Shown here: positions 16,477-25,813 of the stretch, one piece after another
Numbering within the stretch: the first letter of the stretch is position 1
Layout: every line of letters begins with the position of its first letter
Source: Tenacibaculum piscium
Lineage (GTDB): Bacteria > Bacteroidota > Bacteroidia > Flavobacteriales > Flavobacteriaceae
Length of the DNA stretch: 64,000 nucleotides
Assembly: GCF_021390715.1 (NCBI RefSeq)
Contig: NZ_JAJGWT010000008.1
Location: forward strand, 1-64,000
Reading direction: 5' to 3'
Notes under the pieces: generated by a model
Seen by the model: only the letters and a program-made list of their open reading frames with translations
What the model was told of the DNA's origin: nothing
Database searches by the model: none
Translations under genes and position numbers: made by a program

Positions 16477-19400
16477 ATGTTAGATAACATTATAAAATTT
16501 TCAATTAAAAACAAATTGATTATTGGTGCTTTTGTATTGGTGTTAATTGGTTGGGGAATTTATTCGCTAAAACAATTACCGATCGATGCAGTGCCAGATA
16601 TCACCAATAATCAGGTGCAAATTATTACTTCGGCACCCTCACAATCGGCACAAGATATTGAACGATTAGTAACATTTCCTATCGAAATGACCATGTCTAG
16701 TATTCCTGATATTGAAGAAGTTCGTTCTTTTTCTCGTTTCGGACTAAGCGTTGTTACTATTGTTTTTAAAGACGATGTCGATATTTATTGGGCACGACAA
16801 CAAATTAGTGAACGCTTAAATGAAGCAAAAAGCAATATTCCAGCTGGCGTTGGTTCACCCGAAATGGCACCTGTAACTACTGGTTTAGGAGAAATTTATC
16901 AATATACGTTATTGGTAAAAGATGATTTTAAAGAAAAGTATTCCATTATGGAATTACGTTCTCTTCAAGATTGGATTGTTCGTCGTCAATTATTAGGCAT
17001 CGAAGGAATTGCAGATGTGAGTAGTTTTGGAGGATTTTTAAAACAATATGAAGTTGCCTTACAACCCGAAAGATTGCAAACATTAGGCGTAAGTATCAAT
17101 GAAGTTTTAGAGGCTTTAGCTAAAAACAATCAAAATACAGGAGGTGCTTATATTGATAAAAATCCGAAAGCATATTTTATAAGAAGCCAAGGATTAATTC
17201 AAACACCTGAAGATATTCAGAATATTGTTATTAAAAATACCCTAAATGGTACGCCAGTTTTAATTAAAGATATCGGAAAAGTACAATTAGGAAGTGCCAT
17301 CAGATACGGCGCAATCACCAGAAATGGCGAAGGCGAAGTTGTCGGTGGAATTGTAATGATGCTAAAAGACGCAAACTCATCAAAAGTAATAAAGCGTGTA
17401 AAAGAGCGAATTGCGCAAATACAAAAAAATTTACCCGAAGGTGTTGTAATCGAACCTTTTTTAGATAGAACAAAATTAGTTGATAAAGCAATCAGTACGG
17501 TATCCACCAATTTAATTGAAGGCGCTTTAATTGTAGTTCTTATTTTGGTATTATTATTAGGAAATTTACGTGCGGGTTTAATTGTTGCATCTGTAATTCC
17601 GCTGGCAATGTTATTTGCAATTATATTGATGAATCTTTTTGGCGTTTCAGGAAACTTAATGAGTTTAGGAGCCATTGATTTTGGAATTATAGTCGATGGT
17701 TCGGTGATTATTGTGGAAGCAACATTACATTATTTAGTGCTAAAAAAATCAGGAAAAAAATTAACACAATCCGAAATGGATGAAGAAGTCTATCAATCAG
17801 CTTCAAAAATTAGGACAAGTGCAGCTTTTGGAGAAATCATTATTTTAATCGTATATCTTCCTATTTTGGCGTTAGTCGGTATTGAAGGAAAAATGTTTAA
17901 ACCCATGGCGATAACCGTAAGTTTTGCCATTTTAGGAGCTTTTATTTTATCTTTAACCTACGTTCCGATGATTAGTGCCTTGTTTTTAAAGAAAACAATT
18001 AGACATCATAATGACAAAAAAAATATTTCTGATAAAATAATAGGTGCATTACAAAATGTTTATACACCTGTATTGGAATTTGTTTTAAGTTATAAAAAAT
18101 CAGTACTTATTGGCGCTGTACTTGTTTTTATAGTAAGTCTTTTTACCTTTAAAAATATGGGTTCTGAATTTATTCCATCTTTAGATGAAGGAGATTTAGC
18201 CGTGCAAGCAACGGTTTCTACAGGAAGTTCATTATCATATACGATTGATGTGACAAATAAATCTTCAAAATTATTATTAAAAGAATTTCCAGATGAAATT
18301 GAACAAATTGTAAGCAAAATTGGATCCTCAGAAATACCTACAGATCCGATGCCTGTTGAAGTTGCTGATATTATTATCATCTTAAAAGATAAAAGTAATT
18401 GGACAAAAGCAAGCAGTAAAGACGAGTTAACGGAAAAAATGAATCATTTATTAGATGAAAATATGTTAGGCGTTAATTACGGATTTCAACAACCGATACA
18501 AATGCGTTTTAATGAATTGATGACAGGAGCAAGGCAAGATGTTGTTCTAAAAATTTACGGAGAAAATTTAGATAAATTAGTAAAATACGGAAACGAATTA
18601 GGGAAAATTATTCCTGATGTAGCTGGTGCTGAAGATTTATATATTGAAAAAATGACAGGTTTAAAACAAATTGTTATTGATTATAAACGAAATCAATTAG
18701 CGTTATATGGTTTAAATATTTCTGATGTAAATACGGCTGTAAATACCGCTTTTGCTGGGCAAAGCGCAGGTTCAGTGTATGAAGGCGAACAACGTTATGA
18801 CTTGGTTGTTAGAATGTCAAAACAAAATAGAACAAGTATTCAAGATATTCGTAAACTGTATGTAACTACATCGAATGGAACGCAAATTCCATTAGAAAAT
18901 GTTGCGGATGTAAGCTTTAAAACAGGACCAAATCAAATACAAAGAGATGACGCAAAACGAAGAATAACAGTCGGTTTTAACGTTCGAGGGCGTGATGTAG
19001 CAAGTATTGTTGCTGAATTACAAGCTAAAGTTAGTGAAAAAATACAATTCGATACAGGATATTATATCACCTACGGTGGAACTTTTAAAAATTTGGAAGA
19101 AGCACGTACACGATTAGGAATTGCAGTTCCTGTTGCCTTATTATTAATCTTTTTATTATTGTATTTTACTTTTAAATCGATTAAACAAAGTTTCTTAATT
19201 TATACGGCAATTCCAATGTCGGCAATTGGTGGAATTTTCGCTTTATGGTTTAGAGATATGCCTTTTTCAATATCCGCAGGAATAGGATTTATAGCCTTAT
19301 TTGGTGTCGCTGTTTTAAACGGAATTGTATTAATTGCCGAATTCAATCGTTTAAAAGAAGCTGGAATGACCGATACAAAAGCAATTATAAGAAAAGGAAC

Positions 19401-20862
19401 TTCTGTTCGATTACGTCCCGTAATTATGACTGCAGCAGTAGCTTCACTAGGTTTTTTACCGATGGCAATTTCAGCATCAGCAGGAGCAGAGGTTCAAAAA
19501 CCATTGGCAACCGTGGTGATTGGCGGTTTAATATCAGCAACCTTATTAACTTTATTAATTTTACCAGTTTTATATCTGTTTTCTGAAAGTAAATCAGGAA
19601 ATAAAACAGCTAAATCAATGAAAATAAACTCAAAAATACTCAGCTTATTATTTATAGTAACGGGAAGTTTATGTATTCAGGCACAAGAAAATACACAAGA
19701 AATAATACAAATAAATATTCAGAAAAATCCTCAGAAATTAAGCGAGCAAGACGCAATTAATATCGCTTTAAAAAAATCAGTAGCTCGTTATAAATCAACT
19801 TTAAATATCGCTAAAAATAAAGCAGGGATTGCAAGTGCAATTACTTTAGATCCTATTGCTGTAAAATATCAAGATGTTGGAGTTAGTACTGGTTTATCAG
19901 AAAAAGAATGGTCGGCTACTCAAAATTTAGGAGCTGTTTTAACACATCTTCAAAAAAGAAAATTAGCGATTGCAAAACATGAATTAGCCATTTTAGAAAA
20001 TGATATTTCGAGAAAAGAAACGATTCGAACTGCTCGAAGTTTATATCAGCAATGGCATTATTTATATGGACTTATTTCATTACTTGAAGAACAAACTAAA
20101 AATAGTAATCTGATAAAAAGTATTTCTAATAAATTATACGATGCAGGAGAAATAGGAGGCTTAGAAAATGATTTAACAATCTTACAATCGTTAGATATTC
20201 AATCTAAAAAAAGCACTATTTACAAGGATTTTATACAGATAGAAAATAAACTAAAAGAAGTATTACAATTGAAAAATTTGATAGTTCCTGAAACAAAATT
20301 TCCTATAAAAAAGCTAGTTTCACTTCAAAATAAGAACGAAAAAGATAGCATTTTAACAGCCTTTTTAGAAATTTTATCTAAAAGAGAAAAAGTAGCTCAA
20401 AAGAATATTTCAGTAGCAAAATCATCTTATTTCCCAGAGATAACCGCAGGGATTATCAATAGAAAAACAGGAAACTTAACCGATTATACAGGTTTTAATA
20501 TCGGTTTAAATGTTCCTATTTCATTTTGGGCTAACAATGCTAAAATTAAACAGCAAAAAATAATATCCGAAGAAATAGCTTTTGAAAATGACGCGCGTAA
20601 AATAGCAATTCAGAATAATTTTAAAAGTTTACAAGAACAATTAACGTATTTAAAAACGGAATTAATTCCTATTGATACAATGAAAATAAAGGCTGAAAAA
20701 TTTATCAAAAAACTAAAAATAGCCTATACAACTGGCGAAATAGATGCGTATCAATATAATCAAAGTTTTAACACCTATTTTCAGGTGATGCAAAATTATT
20801 TGTTATTGATTCATAATTATAATCAAACAGTAATTAGCTACGAGTTTTACACAAAAAAATAA
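16477..20862 (+). CDS. czcA: Heavy-metal RND efflux pump fused to outer-membrane channel (CzcA-OEP)
   Basis: 1461 residues. Residues 1 to about 1045 are a complete HME-RND pump (CzcA/CusA class) of the inner membrane, driven by protons. The relay motif DFGIIVDGSVIIVE contains Asp401, Asp407 and Glu414, the arrangement of the Zn/Co/Cd type. From Met1048 (base 19618) the frame enters a second signal-like segment (KILSLLFIVTGSLCIQAQ) and about 400 residues of a TolC/CzcC-like coiled-coil channel. Such fusions are common in Bacteroidota. With the adaptor downstream it would form one tripartite pump that expels metal from periplasm and cytosol. The channel half could also be made separately from the internal ATG or freed by signal peptidase. 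Confidence 0.93.
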   Translation: MLDNIIKFSIKNKLIIGAFVLVLIGWGIYSLKQLPIDAVPDITNNQVQIITSAPSQSAQDIERLVTFPIEMTMSSIPDIEEVRSFSRFGLSVVTIVFKDDVDIYWARQQISERLNEAKSNIPAGVGSPEMAPVTTGLGEIYQYTLLVKDDFKEKYSIMELRSLQDWIVRRQLLGIEGIADVSSFGGFLKQYEVALQPERLQTLGVSINEVLEALAKNNQNTGGAYIDKNPKAYFIRSQGLIQTPEDIQNIVIKNTLNGTPVLIKDIGKVQLGSAIRYGAITRNGEGEVVGGIVMMLKDANSSKVIKRVKERIAQIQKNLPEGVVIEPFLDRTKLVDKAISTVSTNLIEGALIVVLILVLLLGNLRAGLIVASVIPLAMLFAIILMNLFGVSGNLMSLGAIDFGIIVDGSVIIVEATLHYLVLKKSGKKLTQSEMDEEVYQSASKIRTSAAFGEIIILIVYLPILALVGIEGKMFKPMAITVSFAILGAFILSLTYVPMISALFLKKTIRHHNDKKNISDKIIGALQNVYTPVLEFVLSYKKSVLIGAVLVFIVSLFTFKNMGSEFIPSLDEGDLAVQATVSTGSSLSYTIDVTNKSSKLLLKEFPDEIEQIVSKIGSSEIPTDPMPVEVADIIIILKDKSNWTKASSKDELTEKMNHLLDENMLGVNYGFQQPIQMRFNELMTGARQDVVLKIYGENLDKLVKYGNELGKIIPDVAGAEDLYIEKMTGLKQIVIDYKRNQLALYGLNISDVNTAVNTAFAGQSAGSVYEGEQRYDLVVRMSKQNRTSIQDIRKLYVTTSNGTQIPLENVADVSFKTGPNQIQRDDAKRRITVGFNVRGRDVASIVAELQAKVSEKIQFDTGYYITYGGTFKNLEEARTRLGIAVPVALLLIFLLLYFTFKSIKQSFLIYTAIPMSAIGGIFALWFRDMPFSISAGIGFIALFGVAVLNGIVLIAEFNRLKEAGMTDTKAIIRKGTSVRLRPVIMTAAVASLGFLPMAISASAGAEVQKPLATVVIGGLISATLLTLLILPVLYLFSESKSGNKTAKSMKINSKILSLLFIVTGSLCIQAQENTQEIIQINIQKNPQKLSEQDAINIALKKSVARYKSTLNIAKNKAGIASAITLDPIAVKYQDVGVSTGLSEKEWSATQNLGAVLTHLQKRKLAIAKHELAILENDISRKETIRTARSLYQQWHYLYGLISLLEEQTKNSNLIKSISNKLYDAGEIGGLENDLTILQSLDIQSKKSTIYKDFIQIENKLKEVLQLKNLIVPETKFPIKKLVSLQNKNEKDSILTAFLEILSKREKVAQKNISVAKSSYFPEITAGIINRKTGNLTDYTGFNIGLNVPISFWANNAKIKQQKIISEEIAFENDARKIAIQNNFKSLQEQLTYLKTELIPIDTMKIKAEKFIKKLKIAYTTGEIDAYQYNQSFNTYFQVMQNYLLLIHNYNQTVISYEFYTKK

Positions 20863-20937
20863 TTAAAAATTAAAAAATACCCGACTTTTATTTAGTCAAT
20901 TTAGTCAAGATTTAGTCAGGTTAAAAAATATAAAAAG

Positions 20938-22149
20938 ATGAAAAAAATTATCAATATAATCAGTATAATCAGTTTTGTAGTATTCATATTATCGGTTAGT
21001 AGTTGTAATTCTAAAAAAGAAAATCATACAGGACAAGATCATACATCCGAAGAAAAAGAAAAAAAACAGGAAAAATCAGAAGAAAAATACACCGAAAATG
21101 AATTGCATTTAACAACCGAACAAATAGCATCTGCAAATATAAAAGTAGCCGAAATTACACAACGAAAAATACGCAATAGCATTGCCGTTACAGGAACTAT
21201 TGAAGTGCCTCCACAAAGTAAAGCAACTATTTACGCGCCTTTAGAATCGTTTGTATATAAAACATATTTATTGCCTGGAGATAAAGTGAAAAAAGGACAA
21301 ACCGTAGCTGTATTACAGCATCCAAATTTTATAAAATTACAATATTCATATTTAGAAGCAGTTAATAATAATAAGGTTACAAAAGCAGATTATGAGCGTA
21401 AAAAAATGTTATTAGCAAACGAAATCACTTCAAAAAAATCGTTTCAAATAGCAGAAGGAATATATAATTCTTCAAAAAGTTTAGTGGAAAGTTATGCTTC
21501 ACAATTAAAAATGGCAAATTTATCGCCAAATACGATTTCAAAAAATGGAATTCAACAATATGTGTACATAAAAGCACCGATTTCTGGCTATGTGGTAGAA
21601 AATAACTTAAATAAAGGAATGTTTTTAGCAGGAAATTCAAAAATGATAGAAATTATTGATACCGATCATATGCACGCCGAATTAAATGTTTTCGGAACCG
21701 ATATTACCAAAATTAAAAAAGGCGATTCATTTGTTTTTAAACCTTCAGGAATTGATACCGAATATAAAGGATATATCAAATTAATTAGTCAGAAAGTAAA
21801 TGACAAAACAAAAACAATAAATGTACACGGACATTTTGAGGATGAAAAAAATAACTTAAAATCAGGAATGTTTATTAACGCAGATGTATTATTAGGCGGT
21901 GAAAAAATAATGGCTGTTCCTCAAACCGCAATTATAGAAAAAGAAGGCGAAAGCTTTGTTTTTATGGCAAAAAGTACTGTTGAATTTATTCCTTTAAAAG
22001 TAACGTTAGGGAATAATGATGCTGGTTTTGTAGCCATAAAAACAATTGAAGGAAATAATTTTGATATTAAAATAGTTACGCAAGGTGCACATATTTTAAA
22101 AGGAAAATTATTACAACAAGCAGGTGGCATGGAAGGTCATGCACATTAA
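20938..22149 (+). CDS. czcB: RND periplasmic adaptor lipoprotein (CzcB family)
   Basis: 403 residues. The lipobox is SVSSC (mature Cys near residue 23), followed by a Lys/Glu/His-rich linker. The membrane-fusion body then contains the barrel-sandwich pattern (IEVPPQSKATIYAPLESFV, PGDKVKKGQTVAVLQHP), a short helical hairpin and YIKAPISGYV. The beta-barrel follows with GMFINADVLLGG. The C-terminus ends in His (EGHAH). It bridges the pump and channel parts of the upstream fusion and may pass metal to them. It lies 75 bp after the pump gene and 38 bp before the ATPase gene on the same strand. Confidence 0.92.
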   Translation: MKKIINIISIISFVVFILSVSSCNSKKENHTGQDHTSEEKEKKQEKSEEKYTENELHLTTEQIASANIKVAEITQRKIRNSIAVTGTIEVPPQSKATIYAPLESFVYKTYLLPGDKVKKGQTVAVLQHPNFIKLQYSYLEAVNNNKVTKADYERKKMLLANEITSKKSFQIAEGIYNSSKSLVESYASQLKMANLSPNTISKNGIQQYVYIKAPISGYVVENNLNKGMFLAGNSKMIEIIDTDHMHAELNVFGTDITKIKKGDSFVFKPSGIDTEYKGYIKLISQKVNDKTKTINVHGHFEDEKNNLKSGMFINADVLLGGEKIMAVPQTAIIEKEGESFVFMAKSTVEFIPLKVTLGNNDAGFVAIKTIEGNNFDIKIVTQGAHILKGKLLQQAGGMEGHAH

Positions 22150-22187
22150 AAATATAAATCAATTTTATTCAAATATCAAATACAAAA

Positions 22188-24212
22188 ATGGCAACAAAAA
22201 GTTCAGTGAAAAACTCAGAAGAACATTCACAGCAGCATCAAAATAACCATCAAAATCATGGTGGAATATTAGGCGAAAAATCAGAATTATATTTCGCTAT
22301 TTTAAGTGGAGTTTTCTTCTTTATTGGATTAATTATCGAAAATTTCACTTCTTTATCAATAAAGTATCCAACTTATATTGTCGTCAGTTTTATGATTTCC
22401 ATCATTTTAGGTGGGTGGTTCACGACAATCGAAGCTTTTAAGAAAATCAAAAAAGGAGAATTTGAAATCGATTTTTTAATGTTAGCCGCAGCCGCTGGAG
22501 CTATTTATATCAATAAATGGGGAGAAGGCGCTTTGCTATTATTTTTGTTCAGCTTAGGACACGCATTAGAACATTTTGCCATGAACAAAGCCCGAAAATC
22601 AATAGAGAATTTAGGAAAATTATCACCTAAAAAAGCATTAGTGAAACGTAACAATAATCTTGTTGAAGTTTTAATCAATGAATTAAAAATAAATGATATC
22701 ATCATTGTAAAACCAAATACCAAAATTGCTGCCGATGGCGTAATTATCAAAGGAAATAGTAGCATTAATCAAGCATCGATAACAGGAGAAAGTATGCCTG
22801 TTGATAAAATAGCAATTAATTCAATAGAAAATATTGCCAAATATAAAGATTTTAACGAAATACCTAAAAAAAATGTAGTATATACCGGTACAATTAATGG
22901 AGATAGCGTACTAGAAATTCAGGTTTTAAAACTAAGTAAAGATAGTACCATTTCTCGTTTAGTCAAAATGGTAAGTGAGGTAGAAAATCAAAAATCACCA
23001 ACGCAATTAGTTACTAAAAAATTTGAAAAATGGTTTGTGCCAATCGTACTTATTTTGGTACTTACATTATGTTTTGCATATCTGGTAATTAATGAATCTT
23101 TTGAACAAAGTTTTTATAGAGCAATTACCGTATTAATAGCCGCAAGCCCTTGTGCTTTAGCAATTTCTACACCAAGTGCTGTATTGAGCGGAGTCGCACG
23201 TGCTGCAAAAAGTGGCGTGCTGATAAAAGGAGGAAGAGCCTTAGAGAATCTGGGAAGTTTAACAACCATCGCTTTTGATAAAACAGGAACACTAACACAA
23301 GGAAAACCAAAATTAACCAACGCAATTGCTCTTAATAATTTTGATGAAATCGAATTTTTAGAAATAACGCTAGAAGTCGAAAGTTTAAGCAATCATCCAT
23401 TAGCAAAGGCAATATCTAAAGATATTAGTACAAAATATCAACTGAAAAATAACAATAATGCATCTGATATTAAAGCTATCCAAGGAAAAGGTATTAAAGC
23501 AACCTATAAAAATAAACCTGTTTTTATCGGAAATAAAAAATTAATGACCGATGAAAATATAATCGTTTCTAATGCAATCGATACTCAAATGAATACGCTT
23601 CTTTTAAACGGACATACCGCCATGTTAGTCGGATATCAACAGCAAATAATAGGATTGCTAAGCGTAATGGATATCCCGAGAATTACAGCTAAAGAAACCT
23701 TGAATAAATTAAGAAAAATAGGCATCAAAAAAATGGTTATGCTTACTGGAGATCATCAAAATGTAGCAAATTCAATAGCATCACAAATAGGTTTAACTGC
23801 CGCCAAAGGAAATTTATTACCCGAAGATAAAGTTATCGAAATTCAAAAATTAAAAGCAAATAATAATAAAGTTGCCATGGTTGGCGATGGCGTAAATGAT
23901 GCTCCCGCAATGGCAAATAGTACCGTTGGTATTGCTATGGGAGCCGCTGGTAGTGATGTCGCATTAGAAACAGCAGATGTTGCTTTGATGTCCGATAAAA
24001 TAGAAAAATTACCATTCGTAATTGCATTAAGTAGAAAATCAAAAACTATTATCAAACAAAATATTTGGATTAGTTTAGGAGTCGTTGCAATATTAATTCC
24101 CCTAACATTATTCGGTGTAACATCAATAGGATATACCGTATTGATTCATGAAGGATCAACATTAGTAGTCGTTTTAAATGCCTTGAGATTGTTAAGATTT
24201 AAAGAAGAATAA
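22188..24212 (+). CDS. P1B-4 type heavy-metal transporting ATPase
   Basis: 674 residues, inner-membrane metal exporter. The phosphorylation motif DKTGTLT has Asp364, the TGES actuator motif is near residue 200, SNHPLAKA is the P1B His-Pro motif, and GDGVNDAPA is the hinge. The metal-site motif in the membrane is SPC (residues 320-322), not CPC, and the last helix carries HEGST (654-658). Together these define subgroup P1B-4 (Co2+, Zn2+, Cd2+, sometimes Fe2+). There is no N-terminal HMA domain; instead there is a His/Gln-rich tail (SQQHQNNHQNHG). It is the last gene of the metal-efflux cluster. Confidence 0.93.
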   Translation: MATKSSVKNSEEHSQQHQNNHQNHGGILGEKSELYFAILSGVFFFIGLIIENFTSLSIKYPTYIVVSFMISIILGGWFTTIEAFKKIKKGEFEIDFLMLAAAAGAIYINKWGEGALLLFLFSLGHALEHFAMNKARKSIENLGKLSPKKALVKRNNNLVEVLINELKINDIIIVKPNTKIAADGVIIKGNSSINQASITGESMPVDKIAINSIENIAKYKDFNEIPKKNVVYTGTINGDSVLEIQVLKLSKDSTISRLVKMVSEVENQKSPTQLVTKKFEKWFVPIVLILVLTLCFAYLVINESFEQSFYRAITVLIAASPCALAISTPSAVLSGVARAAKSGVLIKGGRALENLGSLTTIAFDKTGTLTQGKPKLTNAIALNNFDEIEFLEITLEVESLSNHPLAKAISKDISTKYQLKNNNNASDIKAIQGKGIKATYKNKPVFIGNKKLMTDENIIVSNAIDTQMNTLLLNGHTAMLVGYQQQIIGLLSVMDIPRITAKETLNKLRKIGIKKMVMLTGDHQNVANSIASQIGLTAAKGNLLPEDKVIEIQKLKANNNKVAMVGDGVNDAPAMANSTVGIAMGAAGSDVALETADVALMSDKIEKLPFVIALSRKSKTIIKQNIWISLGVVAILIPLTLFGVTSIGYTVLIHEGSTLVVVLNALRLLRFKEE

Positions 24213-24246
24213 TCAAAAATAATGAAGACAACTGAAGACAACTATT

Positions 24247-24345
24247 TAGAGCCTGTTTAAATTTTATCTAAAAAAATATCACTTAAACTGACAGTTCGAA
24301 ATGACAGATTATTTGCCAAGATTTTACACTGAAATTTATTAACTA
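24247..24345 (-). repeat. Partial copy of the TA-flanked palindromic element (right end, inverted)
   Basis: It begins TAGAGCCTGTTTAAA, then ATTTTATCTAAAAAAATATCA matches the reverse complement of the right end of the 34096-34390 element for about 35 bases, and more loosely after that (TTTGCCAAG). The far boundary is unclear. Confidence 0.6.
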
Positions 24346-24412
24346 TAATTTAAAATAAAATAGTAAAAACAAGAAGTAGGCTAGAAGCAAAGAAGAAGAA
24401 CTATTAAAATCG

Positions 24413-24420
24413 TATATTTG
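24413..24420 (+). promoter_or_regulatory. -7 promoter element of the prohibitin-like gene
   Basis: TATATTTG is an exact TAnnTTTG match, 53 bp before the ATG. Confidence 0.55.
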
Positions 24421-24473
24421 GTATATATATAATGACATCATTTTATAATATATCATCAACTTAAATTCAAAAA

Positions 24474-25310
24474 ATGAGTAACAACAGACAATTAGATTTT
24501 CAATTACCAAAAGGAGGACTTCTTATCGGAATAATTGGCGTACTTGCAATTATCGGATTCTCAAAATCAACAGTAACTATTAAATCTGGTCAGGCAGGAG
24601 TTTTGTACAAAACCTTTGGAGGCGGGGTCGTAACAGATCAAGCTCCAATGGGAGAAGGATTTCAAGTAGTCGCTCCATGGAATAAAGTTTTTATTTATGA
24701 AGTTCGTCAGCAAGAAATATATGAAAAAATGCAAGTTTTATCATCTAACGGATTAGAAATTCAATTAGAAGCTTCTGTTTGGTTTCAACCACAAGCTGAA
24801 AAAATAGGTTCGCTACATAAAGAAAAAGGAGAAAATTATATTTCAAGAGTTATTCAACCTGTTATCCGTTCCGCAGCACGTAGCGTTGTAGGACGTTATA
24901 CACCCGAACAATTATATTCTAGCAAAAGAGATGTAATACAAGTTGAGATTTTTTCCGAAACAAAAAAGATTTTAGACGAACAATACATTCAATTAAATGA
25001 AGTTTTAGTAAGAGATGTTACCTTGCCTCCAACTATTAAAATGGCAATTGAACGTAAATTAAAACAAGAACAAGAATCGTTAGAATATGAATTTCGATTA
25101 GTAACCGCTCAAAAAGAAGCCGAAAAACAAATTATTGAAGCAAAAGGAAAAGCCGATGCTAATAAAATATTAAGTGCTTCTTTAACTGATAAAATTTTGC
25201 AAGATAAAGGTATTGAAGCTACACTAAAATTAGCTGAATCACAAAATAGTAAAGTCGTGTTAATTGGTTCTGGTAAAAGTGGAATGCCAATTATTTTAGG
25301 AAATCAATAA
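24474..25310 (+). CDS. Prohibitin/SPFH-domain membrane protein
   Basis: 278 residues with one N-terminal membrane segment (LLIGIIGVLAIIGFS) followed by an SPFH domain (about 35-200: GQAGVLYKTFGGGV, EGFQVVAPWNKVFIYEVRQQ, VLVRDVTLPPTIKMAIERKL). The C-terminal part is a coiled coil rich in Gln, Glu and Lys (EAEKQIIEAKGKADANKIL). Prohibitins form rings that organise membranes and hold AAA proteases; no protease gene is adjacent here. A strong terminator follows, so the gene is likely a single transcription unit. Confidence 0.92.
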   Translation: MSNNRQLDFQLPKGGLLIGIIGVLAIIGFSKSTVTIKSGQAGVLYKTFGGGVVTDQAPMGEGFQVVAPWNKVFIYEVRQQEIYEKMQVLSSNGLEIQLEASVWFQPQAEKIGSLHKEKGENYISRVIQPVIRSAARSVVGRYTPEQLYSSKRDVIQVEIFSETKKILDEQYIQLNEVLVRDVTLPPTIKMAIERKLKQEQESLEYEFRLVTAQKEAEKQIIEAKGKADANKILSASLTDKILQDKGIEATLKLAESQNSKVVLIGSGKSGMPIILGNQ

Positions 25311-25366
25311 TCTAAAAATCAATACTTTTCTACTTTCCTAAGTAAAAGTTCAGTAAAAAAATAAAC

Positions 25367-25402
25367 AAAACCCAGCTTGATACACATCAAGCTGGGTTTT
25401 TT
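25367..25402 (+). terminator. Intrinsic terminator after the prohibitin-like gene
   Basis: AAAACCCAGCTTGAT pairs with ATCAAGCTGGGTTTT around an ACAC loop, with a T run after it. Confidence 0.88.
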
Positions 25403-25508
25403 ATTTATATACATTGTCTGTTTAAATTGTCTGTAATTTATTAAAAATTATCAAATAAAATTTTTATTTATTTTTATTGTTATTTTTTAAAAATTAAACA
25501 CAAATTGT

Positions 25509-25516
25509 TATATTTG
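25509..25516 (+). promoter_or_regulatory. -7 promoter element for the fabG transcript
   Basis: TATATTTG, an exact TAnnTTTG match, about 300 bp before the fabG ATG. Confidence 0.5.
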
Positions 25517-25586
25517 TCTTTCGTAAATCGAATTTTAAAAATCTTGATTGACTTTGTTTGACATAATAAAACTATTCTAAAATAAT

Positions 25587-25604
25587 TTAGCCTATAACTA
25601 AATT
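25587..25604 (+). repeat. 18-bp direct repeat, copy 1
   Basis: TTAGCCTATAACTAAATT, repeated exactly 89 bp downstream within the leader of fabG. Confidence 0.8.
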
Positions 25605-25675
25605 ATTATTTAAGGTTATTATTATTGATGAGGTTATTAAGTCAGTTCATTTTTTGAAAATTTATCAATAAATTC

Positions 25676-25693
25676 TTAGCCTATAACTAAATT
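25676..25693 (+). repeat. 18-bp direct repeat, copy 2
   Basis: Exact second copy of TTAGCCTATAACTAAATT. Both copies are preceded by A/T-rich sequence and followed by TTA-rich sequence. Confidence 0.8.
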
Positions 25694-25813
25694 TTTAATT
25701 GATGATTTTTTAAAAACTTAAAAATTATACATAGAAATAAATTTATCTCTATGTATTGATAAAATTTAGATTTTTCGACAAGAGAAACAAAAAGACTAAA
25801 GAACAGAAAAAGA

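Larger units (their letters stand above)
25403..25813 (+). other. Long leader region upstream of fabG
   Basis: No coding frame. A promoter (25509-25516) would give a leader of about 290 nt. The leader contains two exact copies of an 18-bp sequence (25587-25604 and 25676-25693) and a 9-bp hairpin ATACATAGA/TCTATGTAT (25727-25756) about 57 bp before the start codon. No known riboswitch was recognised. Confidence 0.6.
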
